Notes: generated from the letters alone by a model not told the origin. A stretch of 9,677 bases of DNA from Prevotellaceae bacterium (GCA_031258915.1 JAIRMD010000092.1:1-9677), one strand, 5' to 3'. Positions 1-7,913 are shown, counted from the first letter of the stretch. Numbers and translations: made by a program.

Positions 1-500
1 TGCACAACCTCATGGAGGCGCCCAACGGCGAGGTGCTTGGGCAAGCCGTTGCCACCCCACGCAGGCTCACCCTCCACGGAGGTTGCAATATTTCCATACC
101 GCTGCATGGGCGTAGCGCCGTGTACTACCGCAGCAGCGAAAATGCGCTGATGTTTTCGCCAAACGCTGTTTACAGCCGGCAGGGAGCATACCAGACCGTT
201 GCGCTTGGCGGCTACTTGGGGCTAAAAAATTTTTCCGGCGGTTTTTTTTACAAAGCAGGCCTTGATTCCGGTGCAGAAGCAGGTTTTTACTCTGCCTGCG
301 TGGCATACTCATCCGCTCTGTTCTCGGTTGTTTACTCATTCGATTTTGGCAAAATAAGCAACGTTATGCGAAAATATTCTCCTGATATTCACGAAGTTTC
401 GATATTCTTCAAGGTTAAACATCAGCCTAAAAACAGCTATTTTCCGAATCGCAATACCGGTCGCCAAATACAGAGTATGCCTTACTTTAACTATTTATAA
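1..500 (+). CDS. PorP/SprF-family type IX secretion outer-membrane protein, 3' end only
   Basis: The reading frame is open from the left edge (codons from position 3) to TAA at 498-500, so this is the C-terminal ~165 residues of a longer protein. The family normally has about 300-350 residues, and the ATG at 12 is internal, not a start. What is visible fits the second half of a PorP/SprF beta-barrel: a 'FSPNAVYSRQGAYQ' segment, glycine and aromatic-rich alternating strands (GGYLGLKNFSGGFFYK), a YSFDF segment at the place of the usual YSYD, then HEVSIFFKVK as the likely last strand. A basic tail ends in IQSMPYF, resembling the terminal basic CPxF-like tail of family members. These proteins sit in the outer membrane and work with type IX secretion/gliding proteins, some secreting or anchoring specific adhesins. 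The GldJ-like gene downstream supports the call. Which paralogue it is cannot be told from the fragment. Confidence 0.72.
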   Translation, partial: HNLMEAPNGEVLGQAVATPRRLTLHGGCNISIPLHGRSAVYYRSSENALMFSPNAVYSRQGAYQTVALGGYLGLKNFSGGFFYKAGLDSGAEAGFYSACVAYSSALFSVVYSFDFGKISNVMRKYSPDIHEVSIFFKVKHQPKNSYFPNRNTGRQIQSMPYFNYL

Positions 501-545
501 CAAAATATTAGGGTTGCATATAGCGCTAATGTTCAAAATAAGCGG

Positions 546-553
546 TAACTTTG
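546..553 (+). promoter_or_regulatory. candidate -7 box upstream of gldJ
   Basis: TAACTTTG at 546-553 is an exact match to the Bacteroidota -7 consensus TAnnTTTG. No TTG/TTTG lies at the usual 17-23 bp upstream; the nearest TTG (514-516) is 29 bp away. If used, it would give gldJ a leader of about 100 nt that contains the small hairpin at 571-586. Support is partial because the -33 element is missing. Confidence 0.28.
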
Positions 554-570
554 ATTTTTGATTTGATAGC

Positions 571-586
571 ACCCTGATAGCAGGGT
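571..586. repeat. small perfect inverted repeat after the porP-like gene
   Basis: ACCCTG at 571-576 and CAGGGT at 581-586 form a perfect 6-bp stem with the 4-nt loop ATAG, 71 bp after the porP-like stop codon. The bases that follow (TATATTCCC) are not a real U-tract, so it is at best a weak terminator. It lies between the porP-like gene and gldJ and could also be chance. Confidence 0.25.
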
Positions 587-657
587 TATATTCCCGTGCA
601 AGTAATTTTTAATGTTGATATAGAGTATATTTTAGTTAGTAAGTAAACGTTTTTTTG

Positions 658-2190
658 ATGATGGCCATGAAATTTTGTTTGCGATTATTCATTGCTTCCT
701 TAGGATTGGTAGCTGTGGGATGCGCTACCAGAGGAGGAGTGCATCATTCGGGTGCATCAAAAGTTACGGGGTGGAAGTACAACGACCCCAAATTTGGTGC
801 TTTTGAGGTGTATGAATTGTACGAGCAGCCCACACCTCCGGGTATGGTTTTTGTGCCGGGTGGTACTTTTACCATGGGTAGAATAGCGGAAGATCTTCCT
901 TACGAGTGGAATAATGCCCCGCGCCGCGTAAGCATTGATGCCTTCTACATTGATGCTACCGAAATTCGTAACATTGATTACCGCGAATACATCCACTGGC
1001 TGAAGATGGTGTACGTTTCATATCCCGAAGTAGTTCGACAGGCGCTTCCCGATACTTTAGCGTGGCGCAAACCTTTGGGATACAATGAATCATTCGTAGA
1101 GTTTTACTTCAGGTTCACCTCGTATAACGAGTATCCTGTGGTTGCAGTTTCGTGGCTGCAAGCCAATGACTACTGTGCGTGGCGTACCGACCGTGTAAAT
1201 GAGTTTGCGCTGATTAATGCAGGAGTTTTAGATTTGAACGTGCTGGATCAAAAAGATGCCGATAATTTCAATACCGATGCCTATTTGGCAAATGAATACA
1301 CCGGCGTGGTAAAGAGAAACTTGTCGGATATAACAGGAAGATCCTCTGAGGGACGCCCCGTAAGGTATGAAGACGGTATACTATTCCCCAGATTCCGCCT
1401 TCCAACCGAAGCTGAATGGGAATACGCGGCAATCGCTTCTATCGGCAACACTGAAACAGGTGTGCTGAGCGGACGCGATATCTATCCGTGGAAAGGTAAC
1501 CGTGTGAGGCAGCAAAAAGAAGGCCCTACCCAAGGTCAGCTGATGGCCAACTTCCAAAAAGGACGTGGCGACTTGATGGGTATAGCAAGCAACCCCGACG
1601 GTAACGCTCCGCAACCCCTACCCGTTACCTCTTTTTGGCCTAATGATTTCGGGTTATACTGCATGGCTGGTAACGTAAATGAGTGGGTGCTTGATGTATA
1701 TCGCACCTTATCGTTTGAAGATGTAGAGGATGCACGCCCGTTTCGCGGTAATATTTATACAACGTGGGCCAAAGACGAAGAAGGGCGCCCTATTAAGGAC
1801 AACTTGGGGCGGCTGAAGAGAGATACTGTGGGGTATGTTAACAACAGGCCGAACTATTTAGTGGGGGATAATCGAAACTATAGAGATGGTGATATGCTTT
1901 CGTCCGTAAATACAGGAGAAGAAGATATGGACAAAAAAGAAGAAACTGTCAACTCCAATAAGATGTATTACCAGGGGGAGGGCGAAAAACGACAAGGAAT
2001 GACAAGCCTTGTGAACGAGCAGTCAAGGGTGTACAAAGGTGGTTCATTTTTGGACAGGGTATACTGGCTAAGCCCTGGTACCCGCCGCTTCCTTGACGAA
2101 GGGCAATCCAAGGAAGATATTGGCTTCCGCTGTGCAATGGATCGCCTTGGAGGTGCCAATTTTAAGCCGAAGCCATCATCGGGAAAGTGA
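658..2190 (+). CDS. gldJ: GldJ-like lipoprotein with formylglycine-generating-enzyme (SUMF1) fold
   Basis: A 510-residue protein counted from ATG 658. ATG 661 and ATG 667 are also possible; 667 gives the neatest signal peptide (MKFCLRLF...), and no Shine-Dalgarno separates them. A lipoprotein signal ends in VAVG-C with Cys22, so it is probably a periplasm-facing lipoprotein. The FGE/SUMF1 fold is marked by GMVFVPGGTFTMG (62-74), RLPTEAEWEYAA (247-258), AGNVNEWVLD (337-346), VYKGGSF (459-465) and IGFRCAMDRLG (488-498). GldJ rather than GldK is indicated by the N-terminal VTGWKYNDP block, the ~100-residue insertion before the last FGE strands containing NYRDGDMLSS, and WLSPGTRRFLDE near the end. 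In gliding Bacteroidota GldJ is needed for motility and type IX secretion and stabilises GldK; non-gliding relatives keep it for secretion. The two cysteines that make true FGE catalytic appear to be Asp466 and Trp470 here, so a structural role is expected. Upstream is a porP-like gene, and a strong terminator follows. Confidence 0.85.
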   Translation: MMAMKFCLRLFIASLGLVAVGCATRGGVHHSGASKVTGWKYNDPKFGAFEVYELYEQPTPPGMVFVPGGTFTMGRIAEDLPYEWNNAPRRVSIDAFYIDATEIRNIDYREYIHWLKMVYVSYPEVVRQALPDTLAWRKPLGYNESFVEFYFRFTSYNEYPVVAVSWLQANDYCAWRTDRVNEFALINAGVLDLNVLDQKDADNFNTDAYLANEYTGVVKRNLSDITGRSSEGRPVRYEDGILFPRFRLPTEAEWEYAAIASIGNTETGVLSGRDIYPWKGNRVRQQKEGPTQGQLMANFQKGRGDLMGIASNPDGNAPQPLPVTSFWPNDFGLYCMAGNVNEWVLDVYRTLSFEDVEDARPFRGNIYTTWAKDEEGRPIKDNLGRLKRDTVGYVNNRPNYLVGDNRNYRDGDMLSSVNTGEEDMDKKEETVNSNKMYYQGEGEKRQGMTSLVNEQSRVYKGGSFLDRVYWLSPGTRRFLDEGQSKEDIGFRCAMDRLGGANFKPKPSSGK

Positions 2191-2242
2191 TAGCTTACAA
2201 AAATTGCTATTTATTTTTCTTCATAATACCATTAGTTAGAGG

Positions 2243-2278
2243 AAAAAACGGTTCAAATTTTTTTGAGCCGTTTTTTTT
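2243..2278 (+). terminator. strong intrinsic terminator after gldJ
   Basis: A 15-bp stem (2243-2257 with 2262-2276) has one G-U pair and a TTTT loop. The GC core is CGGTTC/GAGCCG, and the 3' arm runs into an unbroken run of eight T (2271-2278). It begins 53 bp after the gldJ stop codon. The 5' arm starts with six A, so the structure could also stop transcription coming from the right, although no gene points that way here. It separates gldJ transcription from murF. Confidence 0.9.
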
Positions 2279-2339
2279 ACACTACTGTTCGGCGGATATG
2301 CCGGTAAGCTAAGCCGCAAAGCATTATGTACCTCTTTGA

Positions 2340-3653
2340 ATGATTGACTCGTTGAGTATAAGTGAAATGCAAGATATAGCTCAGCTTCATAGCATGTTTT
2401 TGACCTCTGCAGGGGTGTGCACCGATAGCCGCAAAGTGTTTCGGGGCTGTATTTTCTTTGCCCTCAAGGGTAGCAACTTTAACGGCAACGAATACGCAGC
2501 AGCGGCGTTGGAGCAGGGCGCTGCATACGCAGTGGTTGACGAAAACGTTGGCAGGCGGTCGTCATGCGTAAAGGTAGATAGCGCGCTGCAAACCTTACAG
2601 CAGCTGGCCACATATCACCGTCGCTATCTTGGCCTACCCATTGTAGCCATAACCGGCACTAACGGTAAAACTACGACCAAAGAGCTGCTGGCCGCCGTGC
2701 TTGCGCGCAAGCTGCGCGTTGCTGCTACGCAAGGTAACCTCAACAACCATATCGGAGTGCCGCTCACCCTGCTCGGCATGGGTAAAGATACGCAGCTGGG
2801 CGTTGTGGAAATGGGCGCCAGCCATCCGGGCGAAATAGCCTGCTTGTGCAGCATTGCGCAGCCTAACGCCGGTTTGATAACCAACGTTGGGAAGGCGCAC
2901 CTCGAAGGGTTTGGCTCGCTTGAGGGCGTGAAAAAAGCCAAGGGTGAACTTTACGCCTACCTGGCGCAGCAGCAGGGGCAGGTGTTTTGCCTGAGCGATA
3001 GCGCCGACCTGAAGGACATGCTGCAAGCGCACGGCGTGCAGCATACCATAGCGTACGGCGTGCGCGAAAACAACGTGCACGTGGATGCCGGAAGCGGCAG
3101 CAACCCATTCCTGAGCTTGCACATGCCCGGCGGCGATACCTGGCACACCAAGCTGGTGGGGGCCTACAACGTCCCCAACGTGCTTGCTGCTGTGGCGGTG
3201 GGGCGTTACTTTGGAGTGGACGAAGAGGATATTCGCAAAGCGGTGGAAGCCTACGAGCCGCAAAACCACCGCTCGCAGCTCTTGAAAACAGCCCGCAATA
3301 CCATCATTGTTGACACCTACAACGCAAACCCTGCGAGCATGACAGCTGCTGTGTCCAACTTTGCGCAGCTTAGCGCAGGGAACAAGCTGCTTATTTTGGG
3401 GGATATGCTAGAGCTGGGAAAGGATGCGCAGAGCGAGCATGCGCGAATCCTCCGGTTGCTACAGCAAGAAAAGCTGGCCAATGTTTACTTAGTTGGCGAA
3501 TGCTTTTCCAGCCTCGCCAAGGAGACTTGCCTTAGCTTTGCCGATAGCACGGCCTTGTGCGAGTACCTGAAGAGTAACCAGATAGAGCATCGGCTGATTT
3601 TGCTCAAAGGTTCGCACGGAGTGCAGCTCGAAAAAGCGCTGGAGTACCTGTAG
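2340..3653 (+). CDS. murF: UDP-N-acetylmuramoyl-tripeptide--D-alanyl-D-alanine ligase
   Basis: MurF joins D-Ala-D-Ala to UDP-MurNAc-tripeptide using ATP, the last cytoplasmic step to the pentapeptide precursor of peptidoglycan. The protein is 437 residues, close to the usual ~450, so it is complete. Visible landmarks in order: the N-terminal uridine-binding domain with TDSRKVFRGCIFFALKG (28-44); the ATP-binding P-loop TGTNGKTTTKE (105-115); NLNNHIGVPLTLL (133-145); the metal-site segment VEMGASHPGEI (156-166); TNVGKAHLEGFGS (181-193); DTYNANPASM before the C-terminal domain; and LLKGSHGVQLE near the end. The ATG at 2340 gives the usual short N-terminus before the first domain; an internal Met10 is possible. 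It follows gldJ on the same strand but after a strong terminator, and no clear promoter was found between them. It converges on transketolase with a 12-bp gap. Confidence 0.96.
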   Translation: MIDSLSISEMQDIAQLHSMFLTSAGVCTDSRKVFRGCIFFALKGSNFNGNEYAAAALEQGAAYAVVDENVGRRSSCVKVDSALQTLQQLATYHRRYLGLPIVAITGTNGKTTTKELLAAVLARKLRVAATQGNLNNHIGVPLTLLGMGKDTQLGVVEMGASHPGEIACLCSIAQPNAGLITNVGKAHLEGFGSLEGVKKAKGELYAYLAQQQGQVFCLSDSADLKDMLQAHGVQHTIAYGVRENNVHVDAGSGSNPFLSLHMPGGDTWHTKLVGAYNVPNVLAAVAVGRYFGVDEEDIRKAVEAYEPQNHRSQLLKTARNTIIVDTYNANPASMTAAVSNFAQLSAGNKLLILGDMLELGKDAQSEHARILRLLQQEKLANVYLVGECFSSLAKETCLSFADSTALCEYLKSNQIEHRLILLKGSHGVQLEKALEYL

Positions 3654-3667
3654 CAACGCCTTTTTTT
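3631..3667. terminator. possible shared bidirectional terminator between murF and transketolase
   Basis: GCGCTG (3636-3641) and CAACGC (3654-3659) can form a 6-bp stem around a 12-nt loop. Read on the - strand it has one G-U pair and is followed by TTTTT, as expected for the end of transketolase. Read on the + strand it has one C-A mismatch and is followed by seven T (3661-3667), which would serve murF. It overlaps the last codons of murF. The stem is short and the loop large, so confidence is moderate. Confidence 0.4.
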
Positions 3668-5708
3668 ATTTTGTTGATAGCAGCAGGTTTTCCACCTGCG
3701 CAAATACATTTTCGGCGGTAAACCCGAATTTTTCGTCGAGCACCTTGTAGGGGGCGGAGAGGCCGAAGTGGTCGAGGCCAAACACCGTTCCGTTGGCGCC
3801 AGCTAAGCGTTGCAGGGTCGAGGGCAGCCCTGCGGTGAGGCCAAACACCGGCGCTCCTGCCGGTATTACCTCCTCGCGGTAGGCTTCGTCTTGCCCAAAA
3901 AACAGCCCTTCGCTGGGCGCCGAAACGACCTGTACGCGCAGCTTCCTGCGCTCCTCCAGCAGCTTTGCAGCGTCCACCAGCGTGGCGACCTCCGATCCGT
4001 TGGCAAGCAGCACCACGTCGGGGGTTTGGGCTTTTTGCACCACGTAGGCTCCTCGTCTCGCCTGCAGCGCCTCCGCGTAGCGGCTGCCGCTCGCCGCGGG
4101 CAGGTCTTTGATGCTTTGCCGCGACAGGATGAGCGCTGTTGGCGTGGCGGTATTCTCCAGCGCCAGCTTCCACGCCACCGTTGTCTCCTGCGCGTCCGCC
4201 GGGCGCAGCACGAGCATACTGCTTTGGCCGTGGTGGTTTTTGAGCTGCTCCATCAGGCGAATTTGCGCCTCCTGCTCTACCGGCTGGTGCGTGGGGCCGT
4301 CCTCTCCAACGCGAAAGGCATCGTGCGTCCAAACGTACTTTACGGGCAGCTGCATGAGGGCGGCCAGCCGCACCGCCGGCTTCATGTAGTCGGAAAAGAC
4401 GAAGAACGTGCCGCACACGGGGATAACGCCGCCGTGCAGCGCCATGCCGCTCATCGCGCAGGCCATGGTGAGCTCGCTCACGCCGGCCTGCAGAAAAGCC
4501 CCCGAAAAATCGCCCCGCGTAAACGCCTTGCTGTTTTTCAGGAATCCGTCGGTCTTGTCGGAGTTCGACAGATCGGCGGAGGATACCACCATGTTCTCCA
4601 CGCTCTTTGCGAACGCCGCCAGCACCGTTGACGATGCCGCTCTCGTCGCCTGATTTTCCTTCTGCGCAATGCCTGCGTAATCCACCGCTGGCGCCTCTTT
4701 GGAGAAGAAGCGCGTTAGCTTCGCGGCGAGCTCCGGGTTGGCTTTTTCCCATGCTGCCTGCTCCGCCTTTTTTGCGGCGGCAATTTTCTTCAGCTCCGCT
4801 TTTCGGTCGGCGTACAGCTTGGCCGCCTCGTCAAAAATCGCAAACGGATTTGCGGTGTCGCCGCCCAAGTTTTTGACGGTTTCTTCAAATGAAGCGCCGG
4901 CTTCGCCCAGCGGCATACCGTGCGTGGCGGTTTTGTTCTCGAAGCTGCTCCCGTTGGCAGCGCGGGCACCCTTGCCCATGATGGTTTTCCCGATGATCAG
5001 CGTTGGGTGCTCCCGCTCGGCGTTAGCTTTTTGCAGCGCCTCGCGGATTTGCAGGGCGTTGTTTCCGTCGATGGCGATAACGCTCCAGCCCCATGCCTCA
5101 TACTTTTTTGCCGTATCTTCGGCCGTTACCGCGCTTGTTTCGGTGGAGAGCTGAATGCCGTTGCTGTCGTAGAACATGATGAGGTTGTGCAGGCCGAGGT
5201 ATCCGGCCAGCCGTCCGGCACCCTGAGAAATCTCCTCCTGCACGCCGCCATCCGAAATGAAGGCGTAGGTTTTGTGGCTCATCCACTCGCCGAATCGGGC
5301 TACCAAAAATCGCTCGGCAATTGCGGCGCCTACGGCCATCGTGTGCCCCTGCCCCAGCGGGCCGGAAGTATTCTCCACCCCGCGCTGCACATCCACCTCG
5401 GGGTGTCCGGGCGTGGGGCTTCCCCACTGGCGAAAAGCGGCCAGCTCGTCCATGCTGTACTTGCCGCAGAGCGCAAGCGTGGCGTACAGCATGGGCGACA
5501 TGTGCCCGGGGTCGAGGAAAAAGCGGTCGCGGTTAACCCATGCCGCATCGCTGGGGTCGTAGCTCAAAAACTCTGAGTAGAGCACGTTAATAAAATCAGC
5601 GCCGCCCATAGCGCCGCCCGGATGCCCGGATTTGGCCTTTTCTACCATAGCTGCCGCCAAAATACGGATGTTATCCGCTGCACGATTTAAAATTTTCAAT
5701 TCATTCAT
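3666..5708 (-). CDS. tkt: transketolase
   Basis: Thiamine-diphosphate enzyme that moves two-carbon units between ketose and aldose phosphates in the non-oxidative pentose phosphate pathway. At 680 residues it is full length and single-chain. Visible in order: AKSGHPGG with His29; GHMSPMLYA (68-76); GPLGQG (116-121); the ThDP/metal motif ISDGGVQEEIS (151-161) ending in FYDSNGIQLS with Asn183; ATHGMPLG (261-268); an Ala/Lys/Glu-rich linker around 293-335; the catalytic glutamate in GVSELTM (Glu412); GMALHGG; GEDGPTHQPVEQ (468-479); and HFGLSAP in the C-terminal domain. The usual GDG of the ThDP motif reads SDG here (Ser152), probably a clade feature. The start at 5708 matches the usual N-terminus just before the first helix. 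It lies 47 bp downstream of the response regulator with no promoter-like box in the gap, so it is probably co-transcribed with it. Confidence 0.96.
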   Translation of the reverse strand: MNELKILNRAADNIRILAAAMVEKAKSGHPGGAMGGADFINVLYSEFLSYDPSDAAWVNRDRFFLDPGHMSPMLYATLALCGKYSMDELAAFRQWGSPTPGHPEVDVQRGVENTSGPLGQGHTMAVGAAIAERFLVARFGEWMSHKTYAFISDGGVQEEISQGAGRLAGYLGLHNLIMFYDSNGIQLSTETSAVTAEDTAKKYEAWGWSVIAIDGNNALQIREALQKANAEREHPTLIIGKTIMGKGARAANGSSFENKTATHGMPLGEAGASFEETVKNLGGDTANPFAIFDEAAKLYADRKAELKKIAAAKKAEQAAWEKANPELAAKLTRFFSKEAPAVDYAGIAQKENQATRAASSTVLAAFAKSVENMVVSSADLSNSDKTDGFLKNSKAFTRGDFSGAFLQAGVSELTMACAMSGMALHGGVIPVCGTFFVFSDYMKPAVRLAALMQLPVKYVWTHDAFRVGEDGPTHQPVEQEAQIRLMEQLKNHHGQSSMLVLRPADAQETTVAWKLALENTATPTALILSRQSIKDLPAASGSRYAEALQARRGAYVVQKAQTPDVVLLANGSEVATLVDAAKLLEERRKLRVQVVSAPSEGLFFGQDEAYREEVIPAGAPVFGLTAGLPSTLQRLAGANGTVFGLDHFGLSAPYKVLDEKFGFTAENVFAQVENLLLSTK

Positions 5709-5755
5709 GTTTTTTTACGCTATTACAGTTAGAAAAATGTGATTAGAAAAAATGG

Positions 5756-6406
5756 CTAAATCTGGTAGTCAGCAATGTCTACCAGGCCCATGCGCATGGC
5801 GTAGCGGGTTGCCTCATAAACGGTGTTGACCTCAATTTTGCGAAAAATATTTTTGCGGTGCGATGCCACGGTGTGCTGGCTAAGGTACCGCATGGCGGCA
5901 ATCTCCTTGCTGCTTTTGCCAAGCGCAATAAGCTTGAGAATTTCCACCTCCGTTTTGGTAAGTGGATTATTTTCGTACTGTACTTCAGGTAGATGCAGCA
6001 ACTCCTGCACGTGTGAGCAAAGGTATCGCTCTCCGCGCCAAGCTGCCAGCAAAGCGTCGGCGATTTCTGTGTACGCGCTGTTCTTAAACACCATGCTGGT
6101 GTTGGTGGTACCTACGGAGACCAGCTTTACAAAGGAGCTGCTAAGGTCTGCCGATATGAGCAGCACGTGCGCCGCGGAGAACCGCGCGCAGAGGTTGATA
6201 AGCTCCTGCGCCTGCGTAAAATCGAATAGGGTGTAGTCAAGCAGCGCCAGCGCGTTTGGGCGCTGCGTCAGCAGCCGGATAAGCTCCGCTTTTTCGGTGG
6301 CGTCATGCACAGCGCTGCTGCCGGACATCTGCCGGATAAAGTACAGCAGCCCCGCACGGGTCAGCGGCTGGTTGTCGGCCATGATGATGGGTATTCTGTC
6401 GCTCAT
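5756..6406 (-). CDS. NarL/FixJ-type response regulator with LuxR DNA-binding domain
   Basis: A 216-residue two-domain regulator of typical length for the family. The receiver domain (about 1-115) shows the acidic pocket as ADNQPLTRAG (Asp11, with Asn12 replacing the second Asp), the phospho-acceptor Asp57 in LLDYTLFDF, a Ser85 at the switch position (LLISADLS) and the conserved Lys108 (VFKNS). The LuxR helix-turn-helix spans about 149-208: LTKTEVEILKLIALG, SSKEIAAM, SQHTVASHRKNIFRK and the family's final hydrophobic turn. It is therefore expected to be activated by phosphorylation and to bind DNA as a dimer. No histidine kinase is in the window, so its signal is unknown. It sits between dihydrolipoamide dehydrogenase (94-bp gap) and transketolase (47-bp gap) on the same strand, and has its own candidate promoter. 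Targets cannot be read from the sequence; control of the neighbouring carbon genes is only a guess. Confidence 0.88.
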   Translation of the reverse strand: MSDRIPIIMADNQPLTRAGLLYFIRQMSGSSAVHDATEKAELIRLLTQRPNALALLDYTLFDFTQAQELINLCARFSAAHVLLISADLSSSFVKLVSVGTTNTSMVFKNSAYTEIADALLAAWRGERYLCSHVQELLHLPEVQYENNPLTKTEVEILKLIALGKSSKEIAAMRYLSQHTVASHRKNIFRKIEVNTVYEATRYAMRMGLVDIADYQI

Positions 6407-6461
6407 TTCATAGTGCTAAGTAAGGTTGATGCAGGCTTAAATATGGCGATTAGGAAAGCAG

Positions 6462-6496
6462 CAAAGGTATTGATTTTTTTGGAGATTCCACCCCAA
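6462..6496 (-). promoter_or_regulatory. candidate promoter of the response regulator
   Basis: Read on the - strand, TACCTTTG (plus-strand 6462-6469) exactly matches the Bacteroidota -7 consensus TAnnTTTG, 55 bp before the response-regulator start codon. A TTG (plus-strand 6494-6496) lies 24 bp upstream, slightly more than the usual 17-23 bp. The box sits in the gap after the dihydrolipoamide dehydrogenase stop codon, so the regulator and transketolase may form a transcription unit of their own. Confidence 0.45.
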
Positions 6497-6500
6497 GCTT

Positions 6501-7859
6501 CTACAAAAACGCAACTTCCTTAAAGATTTCCGACACGGTGGGGTGGGGGAATACCACCTCCTGCAGCTCCTTGAGCGTCATTTCCTGCTCAATGGCCATG
6601 CACGCGCCGTAAATCATTTCGCTCGATGGGTTGCCGAGCATGTGCACGCCGAGCACTTCGCCGTGCTTAGCGCCCGTCAGCACCTTGCAGAGGCCTGCGC
6701 CGCCCTCGTTTTCGGCCACAAACCTTCCGGCGTACGTCAAGGGCAGCTTGGCCACCTTGTACGCAACGTTGCCGGCTTTGGCGGCCTCCTCGGTAAGGCC
6801 TACGCCAGCTATTTCGGGGTTGGTGTACACCAACCCCGGAATGGCGCTGTAGCGCATGGTGTCGGGGCGGCCGGTGAGGTTGTTCACCGCCACCTCACCC
6901 TCGCGGCTGGCGGTGTGCGCCAAAAGCGAAAACCCCGTAACGTCGCCGGCGGCGTAAACGTTGGGGATGTTGGTGCGCATTTTTTCATCAACCTTGATGC
7001 CGCCGCCCTTGGTCAGCTCCACGCCAAGATTTTCCAGTCCCAGTCCACCCGTAACAGGTTTGCGCCCAACGCTCACAAGTATCTTGTCGCCTGCTACGCT
7101 TGCCGCCGCGCCCTCTTTTCCGACGTACGCCACCTCGTTGCCCCTGACTTCGGCTACCTTGCACGAGAGGTTGAACTTCACGCCCCGCTTGGCGTAGATG
7201 TCGCGCAGCAAGGCGCTCAGTTCGGGGTCAAGCCCGCCCAGAATTTCGGGCAGCATTTCCACCACCGTAACCTCCGTGCCGAGGCTGCTGTAGAAGCTGG
7301 CAAACTCCATGCCTATCACGCCGCCGCCGATGATTACCAGCCGCTTTGGTTGCTCGGTGAGCGCAAGGATTTCGCGGTTGGTGAGGATAATATCGCCAGC
7401 TTCCTTAATTCCCGGAATGGGCGGCACAAGCGCCTCAGAGCCGGTGCAGATGAGCAAATGTGCCGCGCTGTAGCGCTCGCCGTTGCAGGCGATTTCAACG
7501 CCGCCCGCGCTGCGCCCCCTGATGACGGCCTCGCCCTTGACAAGGGTAACCTTGTGGGCTTTCATCTTGGCGCTCACGCCGGCCACCAGCTTGCGTACCA
7601 CCCTGTTTTTGCGGTCTGCTATTTTGCCAAAGTCAAAGGTGGCATCCTTGGCGTTCACGCCGTACTTGTCGCCGTGAACGGCAGTATCGTAAACCTTGGC
7701 GCTGTAGAGTAGGGTTTTGGTGGGGATGCAACCCTCGTTGAGGCACACGCCGCCCAGCTCGCGCTTCTCGAACAGCGCAACGCTAAGCCCCTTGGCTCCG
7801 GCACGCTCGGCGGCTACGTAGCCCGCAGGACCGCCGCCTATGATTGCTAAATCGAACAT
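6501..7859 (-). CDS. lpdA: dihydrolipoamide dehydrogenase (E3)
   Basis: FAD flavoenzyme that reoxidises the dihydrolipoyl group of E2 (or of glycine-cleavage H protein) and passes electrons to NAD+. The protein is 452 residues, a little below the common ~460-475. Visible: the N-terminal FAD-binding GGGPAGYVAA (8-17); the redox-active disulfide GGVCLNEGCIPTK (Cys39, Cys44); ICTGS (137-141); the NAD-binding Rossmann motif IIGGGVIGMEFA (176-187) with a Glu at the end of the second strand; the second FAD site YAAGDVTG (302-309); and the C-terminal active-site HPTVSEIFKE with His439 and Glu444. All catalytic residues are present. It begins 125 bp downstream of the E2 stop codon on the same strand, so pairing with that E2 is the natural reading. 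The same E3 could also serve other 2-oxo acid complexes or glycine cleavage if they are encoded elsewhere. Confidence 0.96.
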   Translation of the reverse strand: MFDLAIIGGGPAGYVAAERAGAKGLSVALFEKRELGGVCLNEGCIPTKTLLYSAKVYDTAVHGDKYGVNAKDATFDFGKIADRKNRVVRKLVAGVSAKMKAHKVTLVKGEAVIRGRSAGGVEIACNGERYSAAHLLICTGSEALVPPIPGIKEAGDIILTNREILALTEQPKRLVIIGGGVIGMEFASFYSSLGTEVTVVEMLPEILGGLDPELSALLRDIYAKRGVKFNLSCKVAEVRGNEVAYVGKEGAAASVAGDKILVSVGRKPVTGGLGLENLGVELTKGGGIKVDEKMRTNIPNVYAAGDVTGFSLLAHTASREGEVAVNNLTGRPDTMRYSAIPGLVYTNPEIAGVGLTEEAAKAGNVAYKVAKLPLTYAGRFVAENEGGAGLCKVLTGAKHGEVLGVHMLGNPSSEMIYGACMAIEQEMTLKELQEVVFPHPTVSEIFKEVAFL

Positions 7860-7913
7860 AAAAATTTTAGTTACGGGTTATGAATAATTGTACTTATACT
7901 GCACGCGGGCAGG

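Noticed and set aside
655..657. TTG at 655 as the gldJ start codon
   Set aside because: ATG codons follow at 658, 661 and 667, and the lipoprotein signal is best framed from these; TTG is less likely.
2311..2342. TACCTCTTTG just before the murF start as a -7 box
   Set aside because: There are four bases instead of two between TA and TTTG, no -33 element is present, and the box would abut the start codon.
2634..3269. 211-codon open frame on the - strand inside murF
   Set aside because: It is antisense to the ATP-binding and central domains of a clearly intact murF and shows no domain features.
3604..4752. 382-codon open frame on the - strand overlapping transketolase and the murF end
   Set aside because: It is a shifted frame of transketolase with an Arg/Gly/Ala-rich low-complexity translation and no recognisable motif.
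6543..7712. 389-codon open frame on the + strand opposite lpdA
   Set aside because: lpdA on the - strand has all catalytic motifs; the opposite frame is rich in His, Ala, Gly and Val without any domain pattern, as expected for the antisense of GC-rich codons.
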